DNA of 64,000 nucleotides from JALYYC01 sp039922495 (GTDB lineage: Bacteria; Chloroflexota; Dormibacteria; CF-121). Location: assembly GCA_039922495.1 (NCBI GenBank), contig JBDTEO010000022.1, forward strand, positions 1 through 64,000. The letters are read 5' to 3'. Both the position numbers and the translations under genes were made by a program. Below are positions 23,793 to 32,055 of this stretch, one piece after another. Numbering within the stretch: the first letter of the stretch is position 1; every line of letters starts with the position of its first letter. Below the pieces are notes generated by a model. It was not told where the DNA came from, ran no database searches, and was given only the letters and a program-made list of their open reading frames with translations.

Positions 23793-24869
23793 TTGCGGAA
23801 GGGTGCTCCAGGCGTTCGCGCCGTGCCGACTATTTACACCGTCGCGGATCATGCGGGGGTCTCGATCGCGACCGTATCGCGCGTTGACCGCGGATCGCCC
23901 AGCGTCGCCGACCCCACCGCCAAGCGGGTGCGCGCCTCGATGCAGGAGGTCGGCTACCGGCCCAACGGCGCCGCCCGGGCGCTGGCGATGCAGCGCCACG
24001 ACGCCATCGGCTTGGTCTTCCCTCACTTGTCGGGGCCCTATTATTCGGGCGTCATCCTCGGCCTCGAGGCGGCCGCGGCGGCGCTCGGACAGGCGGTGTA
24101 CATCGTCGCTACGCAGGGCAGAAACCACCCGGAGCAGCTGGTCACGGATCTCGGCAGCCGGGTCGACGGCCTGGTGATTGCCGGCCGGACGATCCCGGAC
24201 GAAGCCGTCCGGCAGCTACAACGGCTCCGGCTGCCGCTTATTCTGCTGGCTCGCAACGCCGTGGGTACGGCCGATGCGATCCGCACTGAGAACCGCCGGA
24301 ATGCCGAGCGGTTGACCAGCCATCTGCTGCAGCACGGCCACCGGACCATCGCCTTTGTCGGCGATCCGGAATCCTCGCCAGACGCGATGGAACGCTGGGA
24401 GGGTTTTCGGGCGGCGCACCAACACCTGCGCCGCCGGGTCCCAAACGCGCCCGTCAGGAGCGCCTTTGGCGAGGCGGAAGGCCAGCAGGCAGCGCGTGAG
24501 GTGCTGCGGGAGCCGAAACGACCGAACGCCCTGTTCTGCGCCAACGACGAGATCGCGCTGGGCGCCTATCGCGCTGCCGCCGATCTTGGCCTGTCGATCC
24601 CAACAGATGTCGCCATCACGGGCTGGGACGACATTGCGCTCGCACGGCTCCTGAGCCCTGGTCTGACCACGGTGCGGCAACCCGTTACCGAAATCGGCGC
24701 AGCGGCGGCTCGACTCTTGATGGAGCGAGTCAACGGGAGCCGCCGCGTCGGGTCCACGACCGTCCTTCCCACGGAGATGACCATTCGTTCAAGTTGCGGC
24801 TGTGAATCACAGGATCGTAGGCACCCAACCCATCGATTGACCGAAACGGACGACATTAACCAACCCTGA
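23793..24869 (+). CDS. LacI family transcriptional regulator
   Basis: A 358-residue repressor with an N-terminal helix-turn-helix (YTVADHAGVSIATVSRVDRG, about residues 15-34) and a periplasmic-binding-fold ligand domain (DAIGLVFPHLSGPYYSGVI onward). The hinge region reads RPNGAARALAMQ. The usual VSRVLNG is VSRVDRG here, an unusual Asp in the recognition/turn region. Start is TTG 23793 behind GGGGAGAGAAG; GTG 23823 is an alternative. It directly precedes an oligosaccharide- or peptide-type ABC transporter and two glycoside hydrolases, so it most likely responds to a sugar and controls that locus. Confidence 0.93.
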   Translation: MRKGAPGVRAVPTIYTVADHAGVSIATVSRVDRGSPSVADPTAKRVRASMQEVGYRPNGAARALAMQRHDAIGLVFPHLSGPYYSGVILGLEAAAAALGQAVYIVATQGRNHPEQLVTDLGSRVDGLVIAGRTIPDEAVRQLQRLRLPLILLARNAVGTADAIRTENRRNAERLTSHLLQHGHRTIAFVGDPESSPDAMERWEGFRAAHQHLRRRVPNAPVRSAFGEAEGQQAAREVLREPKRPNALFCANDEIALGAYRAAADLGLSIPTDVAITGWDDIALARLLSPGLTTVRQPVTEIGAAAARLLMERVNGSRRVGSTTVLPTEMTIRSSCGCESQDRRHPTHRLTETDDINQP

Positions 24870-24885
24870 GACGAGGAGAAGCAAC

Positions 24886-26541
24886 ATGAGACGACTCTCA
24901 CATGGCAGGTCGACAATGCTGGGCGTCGCGATGGCGCTCTGTCTGGTTGTGCTGAACGCCTGTGGTAACAACTCGAGCAACGCCGGATCTGGCGGCGGCA
25001 CGTTGACGATCCAGGGTGACTCAGGAAATCCTACCCTGGTCGAGAACTTCAATCCGTTCGCTGGCTCCGCATTGCACGGTGTGAATCTGATCTATGAGCC
25101 GCTCGAGATTCCGAGCCCGATCGACGGCAGCTACACGCCGTTCCTCGCCAGCAGCTTCAAGTTCACCGACCCGAAGACGCTCGTGTATACCATCCGGCAA
25201 AACGTCAAGTGGAGCGACGGCAAGGACTTCAGCCCCGCCGATGTGGTCTTCACTTTCAATCTGCTCAAGAAGTACCCCGCGCTGGATACCAAAGCGGTCT
25301 GGCAGCAGATCAGTTCAGTTGAAACTAGCGGCAATGATGTCACGATGACTTTCACCACCCCGAATGTCCCCTTCGCCATCTCCATCGCCCAGACTCCGAT
25401 CGTGCCTCAGCACCTGTGGTCGAGCATGGCCGATCCGGAGAAGACCGCGAACACTCACCCGGTGGGGACCGGACCCTACAAGCTTGACGCCTTCGCGCCG
25501 ACGCAGTACACGCTCAAGAAGAACACCAGTTACTGGCAGGCCGACAAAATCGCGGCTGACGAGGTCGTCTTCCCGGCGCAGGCCAGCAATCAGAGCACCA
25601 ACCAGCTGGACGTCGTCAGCGGCAAGTTCGACTGGTCCTACAATTTCCTGCCCGATGTCAAGACGACCTACGTGGCCAAAGACCCGGCCCATAACCAATA
25701 CTGGTTCCCCGCGGGTGGCACGATCGGCCTGTATCTCAACCTGACCAAGAAGCCCTATAGCGATGTCAACTTCCGCAAGGGCATCTCGATGGCGCTGGAC
25801 CGCACGACGATCGCGACCAAAGCCGTCAACGGTTATCTGGATCAGGCCAGCATGTCGGGGCTGATCCTGCCGAACCTCAAGAAGTGGCTCGACCCGAGCC
25901 TGCCAAACCAGGGCCTAGTTGCACAGAACGCGGCAGGCGCGCAGACGGCCTTCGCCCAAGCTGGTTACCACATGTCTGGTGCCAAGCTGGTCGGCAGCAA
26001 CGGGAAGCAGGTCACGATGACGATCGTCATGCCGGGGAACTTCAGCGACTGGGTCGCGGCGGCCAAGGAAGTCGTGAACCAGCTGGGCGCCGTCGGAATC
26101 GCCGCCTCGTTGGACCTGCCGCAGTACGCGCAGTACTCCTCGACGATCCAGGCCGGGACGTTTGATGCCGCGATCGGCGGCTTTGGCGGCAGCGGCGATC
26201 CTTACACCGATTTCAGCCTCGCGCTGAACAGCAGCTTCGCCACCCCGGTGAACACGCCCACCGCGAACAACTTCGAGCGGTTCAAGGACCCGGCGGTCGA
26301 CCAGGCTCTGGCCACACTGGCCTCGTCCACCGATCAGTCAGCACAGCAGCAGGCGACCTACACGCTGGAGCAAGCGATGTACAACAAGGTGCCGATCGTG
26401 CTGATGTACTACGGCGGAAGCTGGGGTCTGTTCTCGACCAAGCGTTTCACCGGTTGGCCGTCCGCTTCCAATCCGTACACCCTGCCAACCAACTACAACA
26501 ACTCGCTGCTGACCGTCGTGACCCACATCACCAAGGCGTAG
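24886..26541 (+). CDS. extracellular solute-binding protein family 5 (Opp/Dpp type) lipoprotein
   Basis: The 551-residue protein has a signal peptide with lipobox LNAC (about residues 23-26), so it is lipid-anchored outside the membrane. The mature protein matches SBP family 5: IYEPLEIPSPIDGSYTPFLA, VKWSDGKDFSPADVVFTFNLL and HPVGTGPYKL are all family segments. Family 5 proteins bind peptides, nickel or, in many soil and thermophilic bacteria, oligosaccharides. The LacI regulator before it and the glycoside hydrolases after it favour an oligosaccharide. ATG 24886 follows GAGGAGAAG. It is the first gene of the transporter operon. Confidence 0.92.
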   Translation: MRRLSHGRSTMLGVAMALCLVVLNACGNNSSNAGSGGGTLTIQGDSGNPTLVENFNPFAGSALHGVNLIYEPLEIPSPIDGSYTPFLASSFKFTDPKTLVYTIRQNVKWSDGKDFSPADVVFTFNLLKKYPALDTKAVWQQISSVETSGNDVTMTFTTPNVPFAISIAQTPIVPQHLWSSMADPEKTANTHPVGTGPYKLDAFAPTQYTLKKNTSYWQADKIAADEVVFPAQASNQSTNQLDVVSGKFDWSYNFLPDVKTTYVAKDPAHNQYWFPAGGTIGLYLNLTKKPYSDVNFRKGISMALDRTTIATKAVNGYLDQASMSGLILPNLKKWLDPSLPNQGLVAQNAAGAQTAFAQAGYHMSGAKLVGSNGKQVTMTIVMPGNFSDWVAAAKEVVNQLGAVGIAASLDLPQYAQYSSTIQAGTFDAAIGGFGGSGDPYTDFSLALNSSFATPVNTPTANNFERFKDPAVDQALATLASSTDQSAQQQATYTLEQAMYNKVPIVLMYYGGSWGLFSTKRFTGWPSASNPYTLPTNYNNSLLTVVTHITKA

Positions 26542-26608
26542 ACATGTTCCCCGGTAAAACGCGACGGACTCATGGCGGGCGTCCGAGCCCGCCATACCGT
26601 GGCGAGCA

Positions 26609-27595
26609 ATGAGATATCTCGTCCGCAAGTCGGCGCTGTTTGTGGTCACCCTCTGGGGGGCAATTACCCTGAATTTTCTTTTGCCGAGGCTGATGCCGGG
26701 TTCACCGGTGGACGCAGCGCTGGCCAGGCTCGCGTCCAGCGGGGTGCCGATCACAAACGCCGAACGGGCGGCCGTCGAGATCCAACTCGGCTCGCCGCAC
26801 GCCGGCCTGCTGAGCCAGTACTGGGACTATCTGGCAGGCATCGTGCATCTCAACTTCGGCAGCTCGTACTCGTTCCCGAGTGAGACGGTCGCGCAGACCA
26901 TCGGCAAAGCCGCCCCATGGACCCTCGGCCTCGTCGGCGTGACCACGATCGTGGCGTTCGTCATCGGAACTCTGCTGGGCGTGTATGCAGGCTGGCGGCG
27001 CGGCAAGCCCGCGGACACATCGGTCACCCTCGGCGCAACCTTCTTCGCCGCATTCCCGCCCTTCTGGCTCGGACTGTTGCTGCTATACGTGCTGGCATTC
27101 AAGTACGGCTGGTTTCCAATCAAGGGTGGCTACAACCCCGGCGAGACGCCGAATCTGAGCCCGTCGTTTCTCGCGGACGCCGTCTACCACAGTGTTCTCC
27201 CGGCGCTGACCCTGGCGGTGACGACACTTTCCGGCTGGGTCTTTGGCATGCGCAACAACATGATCAATACCCTGAGCGAGGACTACATCACGTTTGCTGA
27301 AGCCAACGGGCTGCGCACCCGAACGATCGCGCTGCTCTACGCGGCGCGTAACGCGATTCTGCCCAACGTCACCGCGTTCGGCCTCTCATTGGGTGCCGTG
27401 GTCGGCGGGTCGGTCCTGGTCGAGGGCATCTTCAGCTATCCCGGTCTGGGCAACCTGCTCTACGTCGCCGTGTCCAACCACGACTTCCCGTTGATGCAGG
27501 CACTGTTCCTTGTCATCACCGTGAGCATGTTGGTTGCCATCTTTGTCGTCGACCTGCTCTACGTGCGTCTTGATCCGCGGGTACGACAACAATGA
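26609..27595 (+). CDS. ABC transporter permease, OppB/DppB type
   Basis: A 328-residue inner-membrane permease with six main hydrophobic helices. The N-terminus MRYLVRKSALFVVTLWGAITLNFLLPRLMPGSP is the family hallmark. The cytoplasmic coupling loop EDYITFAEANGLRTRTIALLYAARNAILP (about residues 230-258) is the EAA-type contact with the ATPase. It forms the translocation channel with the following permease, to which it is coupled by an ATGA overlap. Confidence 0.95.
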   Translation: MRYLVRKSALFVVTLWGAITLNFLLPRLMPGSPVDAALARLASSGVPITNAERAAVEIQLGSPHAGLLSQYWDYLAGIVHLNFGSSYSFPSETVAQTIGKAAPWTLGLVGVTTIVAFVIGTLLGVYAGWRRGKPADTSVTLGATFFAAFPPFWLGLLLLYVLAFKYGWFPIKGGYNPGETPNLSPSFLADAVYHSVLPALTLAVTTLSGWVFGMRNNMINTLSEDYITFAEANGLRTRTIALLYAARNAILPNVTAFGLSLGAVVGGSVLVEGIFSYPGLGNLLYVAVSNHDFPLMQALFLVITVSMLVAIFVVDLLYVRLDPRVRQQ

Positions 27596-28533
27596 GCATC
27601 GTCACTCCCGTTCCGCCGCCCACGGTTCCCGGCACCGAGGTCAAAATCCCGATTCGACAGGCTGGTCCTGTTCCGGGGCCATTACGTTTCTTGAGCCGCT
27701 CGCTGCTGACGCTCTGGAGCAATCGGAAGGCCCGCATCGGCCTGGTCATTCTCGGCCTAGATATCCTGGTGGCCGTTCTGGCGTCGCTGATCGCGCCACA
27801 CTCGCCAACCGCGACGACGTTCACCCCCTATTTGGGCCCGAATGCCACCAACTGGTTTGGTACCACCGGCAACGGCCAGGACGTTTTCTCCCAGATGATC
27901 TTCGGCGCGCGGATCTCCTTGCTGGTCGGACTTGTGGCGGGAGGGGTGGCCACGCTCGTGGCGGTGACGATCGGCCTCGTCGCTGGGTACCGGCCAGGCC
28001 CCGTCGACGAAGTGCTCAGCTTTGTGACCAACCTGGCGCTCGTGATTCCCGGCCTGCCACTGATGTTCATCCTGGCCGCGTACCTGAAGAGCCGGTCGGT
28101 GTGGACCATCGTCCTGGTGGTCGCGTTCACCAGCTGGGCCACCGGCGCGCGAGTTATCCGCAGCCAGGCCTCGACGCTGCGCACCCGCGAGTTTGTGACC
28201 TCAGCGGTGTTCTCCGGTGAAGGCCTCTTTCGGGTCGTGTTCCGGGAGATCCTTCCGAATATGACCTCGCTCGTCGCGGGCAGCTTCTTCGCCGCGGCAA
28301 CCGCCGCCGTGATGGCCGAGGCCAGCCTGGAGTTTCTCGGACTTGGCGACCCCAATACCGTTAGCTGGGGGACGATCCTGTACTACGCTCAGCAACAGAA
28401 CGCGCTTTTGACCGGCCAGTGGGTGATGATCTTCGCTCCCGGCCTGGCGATCGCCCTACTGGCACTGTCGTTCACGCTCGTTAACTTCGGCGTCGACGCC
28501 CTTTCCAACCCGCGACTCAGGGAGAAGTCATGA
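27592..28533 (+). CDS. ABC transporter permease, OppC/DppC type
   Basis: The 313-residue second permease has an N-terminal cytoplasmic extension, then LTLWSNRKARIGLVILGLDILVAVLASLIAP as the first helix, as usual for OppC/DppC proteins. A conserved segment FGTTGNGQDVFSQMIFGARISLLVG (about residues 86-110) and the EAA-type loop (GARVIRSQASTLRTREFVTSA) are visible. It overlaps the genes on both sides by ATGA. Confidence 0.95.
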   Translation: MSIVTPVPPPTVPGTEVKIPIRQAGPVPGPLRFLSRSLLTLWSNRKARIGLVILGLDILVAVLASLIAPHSPTATTFTPYLGPNATNWFGTTGNGQDVFSQMIFGARISLLVGLVAGGVATLVAVTIGLVAGYRPGPVDEVLSFVTNLALVIPGLPLMFILAAYLKSRSVWTIVLVVAFTSWATGARVIRSQASTLRTREFVTSAVFSGEGLFRVVFREILPNMTSLVAGSFFAAATAAVMAEASLEFLGLGDPNTVSWGTILYYAQQQNALLTGQWVMIFAPGLAIALLALSFTLVNFGVDALSNPRLREKS

Positions 28534-29564
28534 CCCTCCTGGACGTGAAAGGCGTCAACGTCGTCTACGAGCCCAGCCGCGGCACACGGATCTGGTCGGT
28601 GCGCGATGTTGACGTCGAACTGAAGCAGGGCGAGTTCGCCGGGCTGGTCGGCGAGTCAGGGTGCGGAAAGTCGACGCTCGGCTTCGCGCTGACGAGGATG
28701 CTGCGCGCGCCGGCCCGGTTGGAGAACGGAGTGATCCGGTTCGACGGTGTCGATGTGGCCAGCCTGACTGGCGAGGCGTTGCGGCGGCAGCGACGCAACG
28801 GCTTCGCGATCGTCCTGCAGAGCGGCATGAACGCGCTCAACCCGGTGCGCAACGTCGAGCATCATTTTGGTGACATTCTCAAGGCGCACGTCCGGTCGGG
28901 CGAGCATTACCCGGCTGCGGCCGTCCGGCGCCGCGGTGCGGAGTTGCTTGGGAAAGTTGGTCTCGAAGCCGGCGTGTTAGGCAAATTCCCGTTCGAGCTG
29001 TCCGGCGGCATGCGTCAGCGGGTCTCGATCGCGATGGCGCTCGCGCTCGAGCCCCGGATGATCGTCTTCGACGAGCCGACAACGGCACTAGACGTCATCG
29101 TGCAGAAGGCCGTGATGAAGACCATCCAGGATCTGCAACGCGACAATCAGTTCAGCGCGATTCTGATCAGTCACGACCTGGGGATCGTGCTCGAGGCCAC
29201 CAACCGAGTGATGGTGATGTACGCCGGTCGGATCGTCGAGGACCAACCATCGAAAGAGCTGGTGGGTGGGTTGCATCATCCGTACACGGAAGCGCTTCTC
29301 CGTTGCTATGCGGACCCGCGCGCGGAAGAGATCCATCTGGCGGGGATTCCCGGCACGCCGCCTGACCTGTCGCTGCCCCAATCCGGCTGTTCCTTCGCGC
29401 CGCGGTGCCCGCTGGTGCAGGACATCTGCTGGAAGGTGGACCCGCCACTGGCACCGCTGGGCCACGGGCTGGCCGCCTGCCATGTCAGGGCACCGTCTGA
29501 CAAGGTCCCAGGCGCAAAGGCGGTGGCCGCGAAAGTGGCGGCCAGCAAGGTTGCGGCGACATGA
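28530..29564 (+). CDS. ABC transporter ATP-binding protein, OppD/DppD type
   Basis: This 344-residue ATPase energises the transporter. Walker A is GESGCGKST (about residues 40-48), the signature is LSGGMRQR (about 155-162) and Walker B is MIVFDEPTTALD. The C-terminal Opp/Dpp oligomerisation segment with the cysteine cluster SGCSFAPRCPLVQDICW (about 286-302) matches the site that can hold an iron-sulfur cluster or metal in this family. The tail after about 325 is Ala/Lys-rich. Overlaps both neighbours by ATGA. Confidence 0.95.
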   Translation: MTLLDVKGVNVVYEPSRGTRIWSVRDVDVELKQGEFAGLVGESGCGKSTLGFALTRMLRAPARLENGVIRFDGVDVASLTGEALRRQRRNGFAIVLQSGMNALNPVRNVEHHFGDILKAHVRSGEHYPAAAVRRRGAELLGKVGLEAGVLGKFPFELSGGMRQRVSIAMALALEPRMIVFDEPTTALDVIVQKAVMKTIQDLQRDNQFSAILISHDLGIVLEATNRVMVMYAGRIVEDQPSKELVGGLHHPYTEALLRCYADPRAEEIHLAGIPGTPPDLSLPQSGCSFAPRCPLVQDICWKVDPPLAPLGHGLAACHVRAPSDKVPGAKAVAAKVAASKVAAT

Positions 29565-30415
29565 CACAGATGCCAAACGGGCAATCGGCGCAGGGGAAGG
29601 CCAGTTCGGTCCCGCCCGTTGTCATCGACGGGGTTTCGAAGATTTATCGCCTGCGCGGGCGCGGCAGCGGAACGTTCACCGCGGTCGATAACGTGTCCTT
29701 CACCATTCCGCCTGGATCAGCCATCGGCCTGGTCGGGGCGAGCGGCAGCGGCAAGAGCACGCTCGCCAAAATGATCACCGGCTCGGAGCGGCCTACCTCT
29801 GGATCGATCAAGTTCGGCGACCTCGCGGTGGAGAACCTGAGCTCCAGCGAGCTGCGGAAATACCACGGCCGTGCGCAAATGGTGTTCCAGGATCCGTACG
29901 CTGCGCTCAACCCGCTGCACACGGTCGCCTACACTGTCACGCGTCCCTTGCAGAATTTCCTCGGCATGTCCGCCGCTCAAGCCAGGGACCGCGTCCTCGA
30001 GTTGCTCGAGACGGTTGGGCTGACGCCGCCCAGCCAGTACGCGGGCAAGTTGCCGCATCAACTCTCCGGTGGCCAGCGGCAGCGCGTCGTCATCGCCCGC
30101 GCGCTGGCCTGCGACCCGGAGCTGGTGGTGGCCGACGAACCGGTCTCGATGCTGGATGTGTCGCTGCGCGCCGGCGTGCTAAAGCTGCTGGCCGACCTGC
30201 GCGCGAAACGAGGGCTGAGCCTGCTTTATATAACGCACGATTTGCTCGGCGCGCGGGTGATCAGCGACGAGATCCTTGTCCTGCACCAAGGAAAAGTCGT
30301 CGAGCAGGGCCCGACGAAATACGTCCTGCAGCATCCAAAACACGAGTACACGATGCAGCTACTCGACGCGGTGGCCACCCCATTCGCGGCCGTCAGCGCG
30401 GGTCCGAACCATTGA
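29561..30415 (+). CDS. ABC transporter ATP-binding protein, OppF/DppF type
   Basis: The second ATPase has 284 residues, with Walker A GASGSGKST (about residues 64-72), signature LSGGQRQR (about 168-175) and Walker B LVVADEPVSMLD. It is shorter than many OppF proteins and lacks the C-terminal cysteine-containing extension seen in the partner ATPase. It completes a full five-gene binding protein/permease/ATPase transporter. The next gene begins 68 bases downstream with its own ribosome-binding site. Confidence 0.94.
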   Translation: MTQMPNGQSAQGKASSVPPVVIDGVSKIYRLRGRGSGTFTAVDNVSFTIPPGSAIGLVGASGSGKSTLAKMITGSERPTSGSIKFGDLAVENLSSSELRKYHGRAQMVFQDPYAALNPLHTVAYTVTRPLQNFLGMSAAQARDRVLELLETVGLTPPSQYAGKLPHQLSGGQRQRVVIARALACDPELVVADEPVSMLDVSLRAGVLKLLADLRAKRGLSLLYITHDLLGARVISDEILVLHQGKVVEQGPTKYVLQHPKHEYTMQLLDAVATPFAAVSAGPNH

Positions 30416-30482
30416 GTGGAATTCTGCGGCGGCACAGCAAGGCATCGCCATAACCGGGTTTGAAGGGCTAAGGAGGTCTCGA

Positions 30483-32051
30483 ATGCGCAGGGTGCGATCT
30501 TTCAGCGTGCTCATGGGGTTGTTATTGGTCGTGGCGGGCCTTTCCAGTCCGGTCATGGCCAACGCCGCCAGCCACCCTGTGGCTGCCGGCTGCAGTCCGG
30601 ATCGCACCGTTCCGAACTGCAGCGGGCTGACCGAGCAGCAGCGCGCGAACCTGGAGGCGATCGCGCGGGACACCTGGCCCTTCTTCGATGCCGATAACGA
30701 TCCGCCGACGCACCTGCCGATGGACAACATCGGCTTTCGCGGCGCGCCCGCGCAGGGGCACTACACATCCCCGACCAACATTGGCATGTATTTCTGGGGC
30801 GTCGTGGTGGCCAGGGATCTGCACTTCATCAATCACCAGGGCGCCCTGACCCGTGCGTCGGCGACCCTGGCGGCCGTCGAGCGGCTTGATAAGTGGCACG
30901 GCTTTCTCTACAGCTGGTATTCGACCCAGACCGGACACCGGATTGCGGGGCCGCAAAATCCGGGTGAGGCGGGCTTCGAAGACCAGCAGGGTTCGCCGCC
31001 CAAGGGCGCTTTCCTGTCTGCTGTCGATAACGGCTGGTACATCGCCGGGCTGATCCTCGTGCGCCAGGCGTTTACAGAACTGGCCGACCGTGCGACCGCG
31101 TTGATCAATGGGACGAACTCGGCCCAGGGCACACAGGGGACGCACGGATTCGGGATTTTTTATGACAATGGGCCGCAGGATCCCACGCCGAACCAGTCAC
31201 CCACGGGTCAGCAATTCGGCGGCTATATCGCCGACGTCGGGCCGGCGGGATTTCACTACGGCTTGCTGAACACCGAAACGCGGATCGGCGCCTACGTCGG
31301 GATCGGGACGCATACCATGCCGGGTGATGTCTGGTGGCGAACCTGGCGGACGCTGCCGCGCAGCTTCGATTGGCAGGGCCAGCCGCCGCAACCGGTGCCG
31401 CCGACGATTGTCCGCTATCGCGATCCGCAGTCGGGCAAGATCTTCAACGTCGACGAGGCGCACTACAACTGGCCGCTCGTGACCGGCATCCCGTTCGTCC
31501 CGAGCTGGGGTGGGAGCCAGTTCGAATCGTTGATGGACCCGCTCGCGATTCCCGAAGCACAATGGGGCCCGCGTAGCTTCGGCATCAACGATCTCCGTTG
31601 GAGCCAGGCCCAAATCGCTTACGAGACCAGCCGCGGCTACCCGGTGTGGGGCATGTCGCCATCGAGTACGGCCGACGACACCGGCGGCTACGATGCCTGG
31701 GGCAACCAGCGGCTGGCCTCGAATACCAATTGCTGCCCCTACCGCGAAGGAACGGTCACGCCACACGCGAGCTTCATCGCGCTGCCATTCGTGCCGCAGC
31801 AGGCTTACGAGAACATCCAAAAGATGCGCTCGCTCTATCCCGATGTCTATGGCCCGTACGGCTTCTACGATGCATTGAATCCGCGGACCGGTCAGGTCGG
31901 ACATCGGTATCTGGTGCTTGATGAGGGCATGCTCTTCGCCGGCCTTTTCGATGTCCTGCAGCACGACGGCCTCCAGAAGTACTACGCGAGGGACCCGATC
32001 ATCAAGGCTGACCAGCCCTATCTCTCGATGGAAACCTTCACGGTCAATTAG
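30483..32051 (+). CDS. secreted glucoamylase-like (PF10091, GH144/GH189-type) glycoside hydrolase
   Basis: The 522-residue protein begins at ATG 30483 behind AGGAGG, with a signal peptide to about residue 29 (SPVMANA). The body matches the glycoamylase-like alpha/alpha-barrel found in endo-beta-1,2-glucanases and in cyclic beta-1,2-glucan synthases: TSPTNIGMYFWGVVVARDL, SAVDNGWYIAGLILVRQAF, SWGGSQFESLMDPLAIP, ETSRGYPVWGMSPSS, TVTPHASFIALPF and YLVLDEGMLFAGLFDVLQ in order. It is therefore probably an extracellular glucanase acting on beta-1,2-linked glucans or a related polymer. Substrate is inferred from family only. It lies immediately after a full ABC transporter and four bases before the GH39 gene. 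Confidence 0.82.
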   Translation: MRRVRSFSVLMGLLLVVAGLSSPVMANAASHPVAAGCSPDRTVPNCSGLTEQQRANLEAIARDTWPFFDADNDPPTHLPMDNIGFRGAPAQGHYTSPTNIGMYFWGVVVARDLHFINHQGALTRASATLAAVERLDKWHGFLYSWYSTQTGHRIAGPQNPGEAGFEDQQGSPPKGAFLSAVDNGWYIAGLILVRQAFTELADRATALINGTNSAQGTQGTHGFGIFYDNGPQDPTPNQSPTGQQFGGYIADVGPAGFHYGLLNTETRIGAYVGIGTHTMPGDVWWRTWRTLPRSFDWQGQPPQPVPPTIVRYRDPQSGKIFNVDEAHYNWPLVTGIPFVPSWGGSQFESLMDPLAIPEAQWGPRSFGINDLRWSQAQIAYETSRGYPVWGMSPSSTADDTGGYDAWGNQRLASNTNCCPYREGTVTPHASFIALPFVPQQAYENIQKMRSLYPDVYGPYGFYDALNPRTGQVGHRYLVLDEGMLFAGLFDVLQHDGLQKYYARDPIIKADQPYLSMETFTVN

Positions 32052-32055
32052 TAGC